Of a stretch of 64,000 bases of DNA, positions 9,885-18,445 are shown piece after piece. Location: assembly GCF_947500985.1 (NCBI RefSeq), contig NZ_CANMTX010000009.1, positions 57,794 through 121,793 of the forward strand. The letters run 5' to 3'. This stretch comes from an uncultured Maribacter sp. (lineage in GTDB: Bacteria; Bacteroidota; Bacteroidia; Flavobacteriales; Flavobacteriaceae). Numbering within the stretch: the stretch's first letter is position 1; each line of letters begins with the position of its first letter. The notes beneath the pieces were generated by a model. That model saw only the letters and a program-made list of their open reading frames with translations, searched no databases and was not told the origin of the DNA. The position numbers were made by a program, and so were the translations under genes.

Positions 9885-12038
9885 TTAAAGATTATCTAAT
9901 TGGTTGTCATTTTTATTGTCACTTATTGTCCAGAAGAAACCTATGAAAAAGAAACGATCTGCAGCGGGGGTAATGGTTCTTCTGTCAAATAAACCATCTG
10001 TATTGGTTTGATTGGCATACTGATAACCGTTTACATTTTTAGTTCCTAATACATTACTTACCGATACGTATAATATTTTCTGCGGACTAATTAAGTACGC
10101 GTAATTTGCATTTAAAGAATTGAAACTTTTTGCTTCCTCCGTTAAGAATCCTCCTAAATTTGGGTCTGTGTATTTTCTTCCAGATGAATAATTATAGCTA
10201 AAGCCCAATTGACTTTTCCAATCTTCAATCCAACGTTTTACTACTAAAGATGCGTTGTGTTTTGATGCGAAATCAGGAGTAGCATTTGTTGGGTAATTCT
10301 GGTAATCTCTTTCAGTATCTAGATAGGAGTATGACATCCAATACTCAGTATTTTTAATGGACTTATTATCTCTCCAGAATATATCCAATCCTTTTGCATA
10401 ACCACTTCCACTATTGTTGTAAGTTGAAGTCGGCAGTGCGAAGGGTGTGTCGTATTTTACTAAATCACCATACTCTTTGTAATATGCTTCTGCTCTAAAT
10501 ATTTGTTTGTTTTTTACATATTGATAATTGGCTATGTAATGGGTTGTATTCTCAGCAGTAAAATCAGAATTGTATTTTAAGTAATCGTTCTTCGGATTTT
10601 GAAAGAATTCACCATATGCCAAAGAGAATTGAGAATTTGCACCGGATTTATAGGCTAGTGATAATCTTGGTGAAAGATTGAATTCTTGTAATAGTTCAGA
10701 ATATTCTCCTCTTAATCCAATCTTAGTAGCAAGTTTTTTCGAAAAGAAAATATCTGTTTCTACAAAGCTGCTGAATATATTATTATCAAATTCATAATCG
10801 TCTTCAAAATTAGAATCTTCGAAGTTCTCTGTGAAGTTTGTTGCGAAATATTCTGTCCCAAAGTTCAATTTGTAGCGACTAGAAAAGAACTTTTTGAAAG
10901 CGATTTTTAGATGTGCCGAGTTTTCAATATCTGTGATGTCAGAATTATTATATTTTATTTCAGAGCGGTCATTGGCGAAACTAATACCTGTTGCAATGCT
11001 CCAGTCTTTTTCTAAGAAATCTTGGTAAGAGGAGTTGATGTACAGATTTCTATTTTTAAGTCCGAAACGTATACCATCAGCTACATTAATATCTTCTTGT
11101 GTTAGATCAAAGTCTACCGAACTGTATGCTCCATAAACTTTTAAAAGTCCGTCGTTATTGAATTTATATCTATAAACCGCTTCACCACCTACAGATTCTA
11201 CAGGTTTATGCCATTCATTATTATCAGGATACAGTTTTTGATAAGGAGTTAAATTGATATAGGACGTATTTAAGCTAAGTGAACTTTTCTTCCATTTTTG
11301 GGTATTTCCAAGTCCCAGGCCAACGGTCATAATAGAAATTTCAGTTTTCTCTTCTTGTGGTTCGTTTATACTATTTAAAAGTAAAACACTTGATAAGGCT
11401 TGTCCGTATTCAGCTGAATATCCTCCGGTAGAAAATGTAATTCCTTTAAATAGAAATGGAGATAGCCTACCTCTTGTGGGTATGTTGTTTGCAGAAGGGG
11501 AGTAGGGTGTAAATACACGCATACCGTCTACAAAAATTTGTGTTTCTTCTGCGCCACCACCTCTAACGAATAACCTTCCGTCTTCGGCAACATTTGATGT
11601 TCCTGGTAATGTTTGCAAAGCGCCAACAAAATCCCCTAAAGCTCCTGCTGTGGTTACAATATCTAAAGGTTTTAATGCGGTAACCTTGGCGTTGTCGCCA
11701 GCATTGAACGTTCCGGCATTTACGGTTACGGCATCTAGGGTATTCACATCATCTTTGAGTTTTATGGTTATGGTATTGAGCTTCGTGACATCATCTGCTT
11801 TAGAATAAGTCTCAAATGAAATGGAAGACGCAATTAATGTTTGTAAGCCGGTTGCGGTTGTTTCAAATGTAAATGTGCCATCTTCACTGGTAGCAGTACC
11901 GTCATAAGTACCTTTTAGATAAACACTTGCTCCCATAATTGGCAAGCCTTGTTGATCAATAATTTTGCCCGAAATGGTTGATTGTGAGAATGCATTGGAA
12001 CATAAAACTGTAAGTAATAAGAATAATAGCGTCTTCAT
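9885..12038 (-). CDS. TonB-dependent outer-membrane receptor with carboxypeptidase-like N-domain
   Basis: 717-residue outer-membrane transporter. In order: signal peptide (MKTLLFLLLTVLCSNAFSQ), a carboxypeptidase-regulatory-like beta-sandwich domain (about 20-100: ISGKIIDQQGLPIMGASVYLKGTYDG), a plug domain (about 115-220, with LQTLPGTSNVAEDGRLFVRGGGAEETQIFVDG), then a beta-barrel of alternating aromatic strands to the C-terminus. It is a plain TonB receptor rather than a SusC: it is shorter and no SusD neighbour is present. Its substrate cannot be inferred. The secreted TPR protein downstream is a likely partner. Confidence 0.9.
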   Translation of the reverse strand: MKTLLFLLLTVLCSNAFSQSTISGKIIDQQGLPIMGASVYLKGTYDGTATSEDGTFTFETTATGLQTLIASSISFETYSKADDVTKLNTITIKLKDDVNTLDAVTVNAGTFNAGDNAKVTALKPLDIVTTAGALGDFVGALQTLPGTSNVAEDGRLFVRGGGAEETQIFVDGMRVFTPYSPSANNIPTRGRLSPFLFKGITFSTGGYSAEYGQALSSVLLLNSINEPQEEKTEISIMTVGLGLGNTQKWKKSSLSLNTSYINLTPYQKLYPDNNEWHKPVESVGGEAVYRYKFNNDGLLKVYGAYSSVDFDLTQEDINVADGIRFGLKNRNLYINSSYQDFLEKDWSIATGISFANDRSEIKYNNSDITDIENSAHLKIAFKKFFSSRYKLNFGTEYFATNFTENFEDSNFEDDYEFDNNIFSSFVETDIFFSKKLATKIGLRGEYSELLQEFNLSPRLSLAYKSGANSQFSLAYGEFFQNPKNDYLKYNSDFTAENTTHYIANYQYVKNKQIFRAEAYYKEYGDLVKYDTPFALPTSTYNNSGSGYAKGLDIFWRDNKSIKNTEYWMSYSYLDTERDYQNYPTNATPDFASKHNASLVVKRWIEDWKSQLGFSYNYSSGRKYTDPNLGGFLTEEAKSFNSLNANYAYLISPQKILYVSVSNVLGTKNVNGYQYANQTNTDGLFDRRTITPAADRFFFIGFFWTISDNKNDNQLDNL

Positions 12039-12201
12039 TGTTGATTATATTTTGATTGATATCACAAATATGAATCGTAATTGAAGTTTTGAATAAATTG
12101 ATTTTCTCAGTTGTAGAATTTCTATACTGAAATGTAAAAACTGAATATATGTTGCCAATTCACACGGTTAATTATTAACATAAATATGGTAATTCATGCG
12201 T

Positions 12202-12231
12202 GTTTTAACCGGGATATTGGTTTTAACTTTG
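12202..12231 (+). promoter_or_regulatory. Direct repeat GTTTTAAC x2 overlapping a TAACTTTG box before the MFS gene
   Basis: GTTTTAAC occurs at 12202-12209 and again at 12220-12227, centres 18 bp apart. The second copy runs into TAACTTTG (12224-12231), which fits the Bacteroidota -7 consensus TAnnTTTG, about 60 bp before the MFS start. No good -33 TTG is present. It could be a promoter with a direct-repeat operator. The rest of the 252-bp gap 12039-12290 shows no other feature. Confidence 0.3.
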
Positions 12232-12290
12232 TCTTTTTAAAATTGATCGAGAACCTATAGTATATATGTTAAACTTAAAATTTATAAGTT

Positions 12291-13490
12291 ATGGATGCTA
12301 TAAAATCAAATAAGAAAGCATTATTTGCTTTAGCCATCGGAGGTTTTGGAATAGGACTTACCGAATTTGTTATTATGGGAATTTTGACAGAAGTTTCTGG
12401 GTCATTAGGAATAACAATTCCGCAGGCAGGTCACTTTATTGCAGCTTATGCATTGGGCGTTGTAGTAGGTGCACCATTATTAACAGGCTTAGGTTCTAAG
12501 CTTACGCCTAAGAAAATGCTGTTCTTATTAATGATATGGTTTACAGTATTTAATACCTTGTCCGGACTTGCTACAGGTTATACCAGTTTGTTGTTTATGA
12601 GATTTTTATCTGGTATTCCGCACGGTGCTTTTTTTGGTATCGGTGCTGTAGTAGCTACAAAATTGGCTAAAAAAGGCAAAGGTGCGCAAGCTATTTCAAT
12701 TATGTTTTCCGGTCTTACGGTAGCCAATGTTATTGGTGTGCCAATAGGAACATATTTAGGGCAGCAGTTCAGCTGGAGTGTTTCTTTCTACCTAGTAGGC
12801 TTTGTTGGTTTATTGGCTTTAGGAAGCATTTACCTATGGATGCCAAAAATTGAAGTAGACGAAACCGAAGAGAAAGTAAGTGTTTCTAAAGGATTAAAGA
12901 ATACTGAACTTTGGGCATTAATTGCACTGACCACTATAGGTACAGGCGGATTCTTTGCTTGGTACAGTTACGTAGCCCCTTTAATTACAGATGTCGCTGG
13001 TTTGCCAAACCATTTTGTTGGTTACGCTATGATGTTGGCTGGCTTAGGTATGGTAGTTGGTAATTTTTTAGGTGCGAAGATGGCAGAGTTATTCTCACCC
13101 TTGAAAGCGGTAATCATTAGCTTGTCGGTTATGTGCGGTATTTTATTGTTGAATATGGTTATTGCAACTAACCCATATTTATTAATGGTATTGACTTTTG
13201 TTATTGGAGCAATTTCATTTACTGTAGCCACACCTATTCAAATGGCAATTATTAAAACATCAAAAGGATCAGAAATGCTGGGTTCTTCAATGAACCAAAG
13301 TGCGTTTAACATGGGTAATGCTTCTGGGGCTTATTTAGCTGGCTTGCCAATAGCATTTGGGTATGGAATTGTTTACTCTAGTTTAGTAGGCGCTATTTTA
13401 GCTTTTTCCGGTGTTGCAATCGCTGTAGCTATTTTGATAGCTAGAAAGAGAAAAGAAATTAAATATAGAAAAATGGCGATGAGCTGTTAG
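12291..13490 (+). CDS. MFS transporter, DHA1-type drug/arabinose efflux family
   Basis: 399 residues with twelve predicted membrane segments, e.g. ALAIGGFGIGLTEFVIMGILTEV at the start and LVGAILAFSGVAIAVAILIA at the end. The N-terminal GLTEFVIMGIL and the motif-A-like loop PLLTGLGSKLTPKKMLF resemble the AraJ/YdhP/NepI group of proton-driven exporters. It stands alone between divergent TonB-receptor DNA and a terminator. Substrate is not predictable; possibilities are sugars, purine ribonucleosides or drugs. Confidence 0.85.
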   Translation: MDAIKSNKKALFALAIGGFGIGLTEFVIMGILTEVSGSLGITIPQAGHFIAAYALGVVVGAPLLTGLGSKLTPKKMLFLLMIWFTVFNTLSGLATGYTSLLFMRFLSGIPHGAFFGIGAVVATKLAKKGKGAQAISIMFSGLTVANVIGVPIGTYLGQQFSWSVSFYLVGFVGLLALGSIYLWMPKIEVDETEEKVSVSKGLKNTELWALIALTTIGTGGFFAWYSYVAPLITDVAGLPNHFVGYAMMLAGLGMVVGNFLGAKMAELFSPLKAVIISLSVMCGILLLNMVIATNPYLLMVLTFVIGAISFTVATPIQMAIIKTSKGSEMLGSSMNQSAFNMGNASGAYLAGLPIAFGYGIVYSSLVGAILAFSGVAIAVAILIARKRKEIKYRKMAMSC

Positions 13491-13510
13491 TCTTTATTTT
13501 TATAAATTTT

Positions 13511-13543
13511 AAAAAAGGAACTTCAAAATGGGGTTCCTTTTTT
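13511..13543 (+). terminator. Intrinsic terminator after the MFS gene
   Basis: Stem AAAAAAGGAAC / GTTCCTTTTTT around a short loop, followed by a T-run, 20 bp after the MFS stop codon. Confidence 0.85.
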
Positions 13544-13693
13544 TTGTCTAAATATTCAGCCGCATGCTTATTTTCAATTTATTTTCTTGCCTTGTAATCA
13601 GTTGGTTTGATTGTTAAATTTTTCATTTTATGTAGTTCATCGGTAATTTTATCCATTTTATCACGTTGTTAGAGTACCAAAACTTACAATGCT

Positions 13694-14962
13694 GTGTCAC
13701 GTACCAAACTATTTCTGGGAGCCATAATTATTGTTCTTTTACTTTTTGTTCTTACGGCTTCTTCATTTAAGCCAGAGCATTCTAAAGCTATCATTGCAGA
13801 TCCTAATCCTGTTAAAACTCTTGCGGAGAAAAGGGAGATTAAACTCTATAACATACGTCAAAAAGCATTGAACGATGCCTTGACCGATTATTTCAACAAA
13901 GCTATTTCAGCTGGAGATATCGTAGGAGCAGGTGTAAGTATAGTAAACGGTGATTCCGTTATCTTATCCGATGGATATGGTAAGCGAAGTTCTAATGGTA
14001 GTGAAACGGTAGACGAGGAAACCTTATTTAGATTAGGTTCTATCTCAAAAGGCTTTACCGGTGTTTTAGCAGCTAATTTAGAAAGCGAAGGTAAATTACA
14101 CCTAAATGATAAAGTGGCAGATTATTTACCAAATTTCCATTTTGGTAATCAACAGAATACTCAAAAAATAGAAGTAGCACATTTACTTTCTCACACTACA
14201 GGAACTCCATACCACAGTTATACAGATTTAGTGGAGGCGGGTTACACCATGTCTTCGATTAGCGAAAAATTCGATAAAATAAATCCGATAGCCGAACCCG
14301 GTTCTCAATATAGCTATCAAAATGCCATGTTTTCTGTTTCACAAGAAGTGATGTTGAAAGCAACAGGAAAAGATATTCAAATGCTTTTAGAAGAAAAATT
14401 CTTTAGACCCTTGGGTATGACTTCTGTGTCTATGGATCATAAGACATTAATGCAAAATGAAAATATTGCGCTACCACATATTAGAAGAGGTCATCGATTG
14501 AGAACAGTTTTGCCAAGAGATAACTACTATAATGCTATTGCTGCCGGTGGTATCAATGCAAATTCTGAAGATATGGCTAAGTGGATGCGTTTCTTATTAG
14601 GTCATAATCCTGATATAATGTCTAGAGACAATATGGCTCAGGTATTTAAACCTTTTGTAGAATTAAATGGTCATAGAAAATATTATCAAAAATGGCCAGG
14701 ACATGTGAGTTCAGGTTATGGATTTGGTTGGAGAATACACACTGTAAAAGAGAATGAGAATGCGCCTGTGGAAACTATTTGGCATCATGGTGGTAGTGTT
14801 AACAACTACAGAAATGAAATTGCGCTTTTTCCAGATTCGGATTTAGGTATTTGTGTACTAATCAACGGACCATCGAAATTGGTTAAAACCGTAATTCCTG
14901 ATTTACGTGCGATTGTTAAAAGTATTTATGAACAAGAAATTGCAATAGCTACAAGTATTTAA
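13694..14962 (+). CDS. Serine hydrolase, beta-lactamase/class C family
   Basis: 422 residues of the penicillin-binding beta-lactamase-like fold. Seen: N-terminal hydrophobic signal/anchor (LFLGAIIIVLLLFVLTASS), the SxxK nucleophile motif in GSISKGFTG, a Tyr-x-Asn motif (SYQNAMFS) and an HxG third motif (HHGGSVNNY). Likely an exported esterase or D-peptide/cell-wall hydrolase; many relatives are not true beta-lactamases. The frame has a stop at 13670 and no usable ATG, so the start is taken as GTG at 13694, which gives a good signal sequence; the ATG at 13689 is out of frame. It is monocistronic and ends at a terminator. Confidence 0.87.
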   Translation: MSRTKLFLGAIIIVLLLFVLTASSFKPEHSKAIIADPNPVKTLAEKREIKLYNIRQKALNDALTDYFNKAISAGDIVGAGVSIVNGDSVILSDGYGKRSSNGSETVDEETLFRLGSISKGFTGVLAANLESEGKLHLNDKVADYLPNFHFGNQQNTQKIEVAHLLSHTTGTPYHSYTDLVEAGYTMSSISEKFDKINPIAEPGSQYSYQNAMFSVSQEVMLKATGKDIQMLLEEKFFRPLGMTSVSMDHKTLMQNENIALPHIRRGHRLRTVLPRDNYYNAIAAGGINANSEDMAKWMRFLLGHNPDIMSRDNMAQVFKPFVELNGHRKYYQKWPGHVSSGYGFGWRIHTVKENENAPVETIWHHGGSVNNYRNEIALFPDSDLGICVLINGPSKLVKTVIPDLRAIVKSIYEQEIAIATSI

Positions 14963-14985
14963 GTAAACCGTAGCTATCAGATATA

Positions 14986-15020
14986 AAAAATCCCTTTAAT
15001 CTTTGATTAAAGGGATTTTT
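14986..15020. terminator. Two-way intrinsic terminator (serine hydrolase / leu operon)
   Basis: A 16-bp perfect stem (AAAAATCCCTTTAATC with GATTAAAGGGATTTTT) and a three-base loop, A/T runs on both sides. It lies between the convergent ends of the serine hydrolase gene and leuB. Confidence 0.92.
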
Positions 15021-15036
15021 ATTTATAGTATATTTC

Positions 15037-16092
15037 TTAAATGTTGCTAGCTAACCAATCGCCAACTTCACTTGTTTTATAACTTTTGCCACCATCGGCA
15101 AGATCTTCGGTTACGTAACCTTCTGCTAATGATTTGTTGACTACGCGTCTAATTTCTTCAGCTTCTTCTGTCATATTCATATCTTCAAAAAGCATAGCTG
15201 CAGAAAGTACGGTAGCTAACGGGTTAGCGATGTCTTTACCAGCTGCTTGTGGATACGAACCATGAATAGGTTCGTATAAAGATACTTTACTACCTACAGA
15301 TGATGAAGGCATAAGTCCCATAGAACCTGCAATTACAGATGCCTCATCAGTTAAAATATCACCGAACAAGTTTGCTGTAATGATTACATCATATCCTTTT
15401 GGCCATTGAATTAAGCGCATTGCAACCGCATCAATGAATTCATAAGTAACTTCCACCTCTGGATAATCTTTTTCCATAGCCTGTACAGTCTCTCTCCAAA
15501 GTCTTGATGATTCCAATACGTTGGCTTTATCAACACAACATAATTTTTTAGAACGCTTCATAGCGAAATCAAAACCTTTTTTAGCTAATCTTTCGATTTC
15601 AAAACGTTGGTAGGTCATAGTATCAAAGGCGGTATTACTGTCATCTTTTCTTCCTCGTTCACCAAAGTAGATGCCACCAGTTAATTCTCTTAAGATTATT
15701 AAATCAGTACCTTCAATACGTTCTCTTTTTAAAGGAGATTTATCGATTAGAGAAGGAAAAGTAAAGGTTGGTCTAACATTGGCAAACAAACCTAATTTCT
15801 GTCTCATCTTCAATAACCCTTGCTCTGGACGAACTTTTGCAGAAGGGTCATTATCAAAACGTGGGTGGCCTATAGCGCCAAAAAGAACTGCATCCGCATT
15901 TGCACATATTTCATGTGTCTCATCTGGGTAAGGCTCACCAACGGCATCAATGGCCGCTGCACCTGTAAGAGCAGGTTTCCAAGTAATATGGTGCTCATAC
16001 TTTTTTGCAATGGCATCACATACTTTTACTGCTTGATCAATAACTTCAGGACCGATACCATCACCGGCCAATAAGGCAATATCTAATTTCAT
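15037..16092 (-). CDS. leuB: 3-isopropylmalate dehydrogenase
   Basis: NAD-dependent oxidative decarboxylation of 3-isopropylmalate to 2-oxoisocaproate. 351 residues of the isocitrate/isopropylmalate dehydrogenase fold: ALLAGDGIGPEVIDQ start, substrate arginines in VRPEQGLLKMRQKLGLFANVRP, RELTGGIYFGERG, metal-site aspartates in ITANLFGDILTDEASVIAGSMG, and the cofactor loop EPIHGSYPQAAGKDIANPLA, which is NAD type. Last gene of the minus-strand leuC-leuD-cimA-leuB operon. The same enzyme oxidises 3-methylmalate to 2-oxobutyrate when a citramalate pathway is present. Confidence 0.97.
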   Translation of the reverse strand: MKLDIALLAGDGIGPEVIDQAVKVCDAIAKKYEHHITWKPALTGAAAIDAVGEPYPDETHEICANADAVLFGAIGHPRFDNDPSAKVRPEQGLLKMRQKLGLFANVRPTFTFPSLIDKSPLKRERIEGTDLIILRELTGGIYFGERGRKDDSNTAFDTMTYQRFEIERLAKKGFDFAMKRSKKLCCVDKANVLESSRLWRETVQAMEKDYPEVEVTYEFIDAVAMRLIQWPKGYDVIITANLFGDILTDEASVIAGSMGLMPSSSVGSKVSLYEPIHGSYPQAAGKDIANPLATVLSAAMLFEDMNMTEEAEEIRRVVNKSLAEGYVTEDLADGGKSYKTSEVGDWLASNI

Positions 16093-16148
16093 TTGATGTG
16101 TTTGTATGTTGCTAAGACCTACTTATAAAAAGTAGTAAAGCAATCTGT

Positions 16149-17666
16149 TTAAATTATATTCAACATTTTTTCGGTAGCTTTAATCGCACTAACCGTTTGG
16201 TCAGAATCTAAACCTCTTGACGTAAATTCTTTTCCATCCAATTCCCAAGTGATAACTGTTTCGCACAATGCATCGGAAGTACTACCTGGTGGTATTCTAA
16301 CAGCATAATCAGTTAATTTTGGGAGTATTTTCTTCTTTGCAATGTATACTTTTTTTAAAGCATTCATAAAAGCATCATACTGTCCGTCTCCTTGTGCATG
16401 TGCTTCATATATTTTACCATCTACTTCTACAGATAGGGTAGTGGAAGGCATTAAGCCTTTAGCATGTGTTAATACGTAAGATTTTACAAAAACTCTTTGT
16501 TTGTAATCTGCAGTATCCAAAACATCAGAAATAATAAAAGGAAGGTCATCTTTAGTAACACGTTCTTTTTTATCTCCTAATTCAATAATACGTGCAGTAA
16601 CTTTTTTTAATTCCTCATTGTTTAAGGTTAAACCAAGTTCTTGCAGGTTTTTTTGAATGTTGGCTTTACCAGACATTTTACCTAATGCATATTTTCTTTT
16701 TCTGCCAAAACGTTCTGGCATTAGATCACTGAAATATAAATTGTTTTTGCTGTCGCCATCGGCATGTATACCGGCAGTTTGGGTAAACACATTATCACCA
16801 ACAATAGGCTTGTTTGCCGGTATGGTAAAGCCTGTAAAGGCAGATACCAACTTACTTACTTTATATAACGAGGTTTCGTTTACACTAATTTCTACTTCTG
16901 GCAAAAAATCATTGATAACCGCTACAGCACTTGCCATAGGTGCGTTACCAGCTCTTTCGCCCATACCGTTTACGGTAAGGTGTAAACCATGGCAGCCAGC
17001 TTTTACAGCTTCCATAATATTAGCAACACCCAAATCATAATCATTATGACCGTGGAAATCGAAATGTAAACTAGGATACTTTTGTACTATTTCAGATAAA
17101 TACGCATATGTTTCGGTGTGCGTTAAAATACCTAATGTATCTGGCAGTAATATTCTTTTTACATTTTGAGTGGATAGAAAATCTAGAAACTCAAAAACAT
17201 ATTCTTTTGAATTTCGCATTCCGTTACTCCAATCCTCCAAATAGATATTATTGATAATACCTCTTTCTGTGGCTTGTTTAAAAATTTCGGCGATTTCAGA
17301 AAAATGTTGCTCGGGAGTTTTCTTTAATTGATACTTTAAATGGTTCATGGAACCTTTGGTCAGTAAATTTTGAGAAATCGCTCCAGATTTCTGCATCCAA
17401 TCTAATGAAATACCTCCATCTACAAAAGTTAGTACTTCTACACGTTCTAAATAACCTTTTTCACCAGCCCATTCGGTAATCTTCTGAACAGCTTCAAGCT
17501 CTCCATCAGAAACGCGAGCAGATGCAATTTCAATTCGGTCTACTTTCAGTTCTTCTAAAAGTAGTTTTGCCAAGGTCAGTTTTTCTGATGCAGAAAAGGA
17601 TACGCCTGAAGTTTGTTCACCATCCCTTAGGGTGGTATCCATTATTTCTAACTTTCTTTTTTTCAT
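16149..17666 (-). CDS. cimA: Citramalate synthase-like (CimA/LeuA family) acyl-CoA condensing enzyme
   Basis: 505 residues: an HMGL-like TIM barrel (about 5-280) with metal/catalytic RDGEQ (Arg14, Asp15) and HGHNDYDLG (the two metal histidines), then linker and a C-terminal LeuA-type allosteric domain (about 390-505, GDGQYDAFMNALKKV). It resembles, from memory, the Leptospira citramalate synthase throughout (TLRDGEQTSGVSF, EIASARVS, YLEDWSNG), and the three residues reported to line that enzyme's pyruvate pocket (Leu81, Leu104, Tyr144) fall on Leu79, Leu102 and Tyr142 here. So pyruvate plus acetyl-CoA is the more likely reaction, although such genes are often annotated as 2-isopropylmalate synthase. 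LeuCD and LeuB flank it. A 13-bp hairpin lies 8 bases before its start. Confidence 0.75.
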   Translation of the reverse strand: MKKRKLEIMDTTLRDGEQTSGVSFSASEKLTLAKLLLEELKVDRIEIASARVSDGELEAVQKITEWAGEKGYLERVEVLTFVDGGISLDWMQKSGAISQNLLTKGSMNHLKYQLKKTPEQHFSEIAEIFKQATERGIINNIYLEDWSNGMRNSKEYVFEFLDFLSTQNVKRILLPDTLGILTHTETYAYLSEIVQKYPSLHFDFHGHNDYDLGVANIMEAVKAGCHGLHLTVNGMGERAGNAPMASAVAVINDFLPEVEISVNETSLYKVSKLVSAFTGFTIPANKPIVGDNVFTQTAGIHADGDSKNNLYFSDLMPERFGRKRKYALGKMSGKANIQKNLQELGLTLNNEELKKVTARIIELGDKKERVTKDDLPFIISDVLDTADYKQRVFVKSYVLTHAKGLMPSTTLSVEVDGKIYEAHAQGDGQYDAFMNALKKVYIAKKKILPKLTDYAVRIPPGSTSDALCETVITWELDGKEFTSRGLDSDQTVSAIKATEKMLNII

Positions 17667-17674
17667 GTGTTCTA

Positions 17675-17705
17675 AATGCCATTTTTCGATTTGAAAAATG
17701 GCATT
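17675..17705 (-). promoter_or_regulatory. Perfect 13-bp hairpin just upstream of the cimA start
   Basis: AATGCCATTTTTC (17675-17687) pairs perfectly with GAAAAATGGCATT (17693-17705) around a five-base loop. In the leuD-cimA gap it ends 8 bases before the cimA ATG (17664-17666). It has no U-tract in the transcript, so it looks like an mRNA stability or translation-control element rather than a terminator. Confidence 0.6.
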
Positions 17706-17749
17706 GGGTTAGTTAACGTAAATGCTTTGTATTGTTTTGATATATGAGT

Positions 17750-18346
17750 TTATAGCGGAGTACTCTCTGCGAATGTTTCAATATCTTTTTTGATGTTCAA
17801 TAAATAATCGATATCATCAAAACCGTTAAGCATGTTGTTTTTCTTGTAGCCGTTAATATCAAAAGACTCACTTTCGCCTGTTGATAGTAAAGTGATATTT
17901 TGCTCTTTTAGATTAACCTCTAACTCTGTAGTTGGGTCTGCTTCTGTAGCATCAAAGATTTTCTGTAAAAATTCGGCACTTACCTGTACAGGTAATACAC
18001 CGATGTTAAGACAGTTACCTCTAAAGATATCTGCGAAGAAACTTGAAACTACACATCTAAATCCGTAATCATAAACTGCCCAAGCAGCATGCTCACGAGA
18101 TGATCCCGAACCAAAGTTTTTACCACCTACTAATATTTTACCACTGAACTTATCTTGGTTCAAAACAAAATCTTCTTTTAAGGTATTGTCTTGGTTGTAA
18201 CGCCAATCTCTAAAAAGGTTGTCGCCAAAACCAACACGCTCTGTTGCCTTTAAAAATCGTGCAGGTATAATTTGATCTGTATCTACGTTTTCTATAGGTA
18301 AAGGAACCGCAGTTGAAGTTAATATGTCGAATTTATCGTATGCCAT
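17750..18346 (-). CDS. leuD: 3-isopropylmalate dehydratase small subunit
   Basis: Swivel domain of the aconitase-type isomerase that interconverts 2- and 3-isopropylmalate (or citramalate and 3-methylmalate). 198 residues with the family blocks [52 protein letters not shown] and a C-terminal FDDIDYLL helix. It functions only with LeuC, encoded 99 bp upstream on the same strand. Full length. Confidence 0.96.
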   Translation of the reverse strand: MAYDKFDILTSTAVPLPIENVDTDQIIPARFLKATERVGFGDNLFRDWRYNQDNTLKEDFVLNQDKFSGKILVGGKNFGSGSSREHAAWAVYDYGFRCVVSSFFADIFRGNCLNIGVLPVQVSAEFLQKIFDATEADPTTELEVNLKEQNITLLSTGESESFDINGYKKNNMLNGFDDIDYLLNIKKDIETFAESTPL

Positions 18347-18445
18347 TTTTTATAGCTTTTTGCTCATGGGTGTTAGCCAATAGCTTGTATTATTATAATT
18401 GTTATTGTGCTAAAAGCCAAGGGCTAATAGCGAAAGGTAAACTTG

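Noticed and set aside
16657..17040. 127-codon open frame on the plus strand inside cimA/leuA
   Set aside because: Fully antisense to a well-conserved gene, no recognisable domain; a shadow frame. The same holds for the other open frames opposite leuC, leuB, recG and ilvC.
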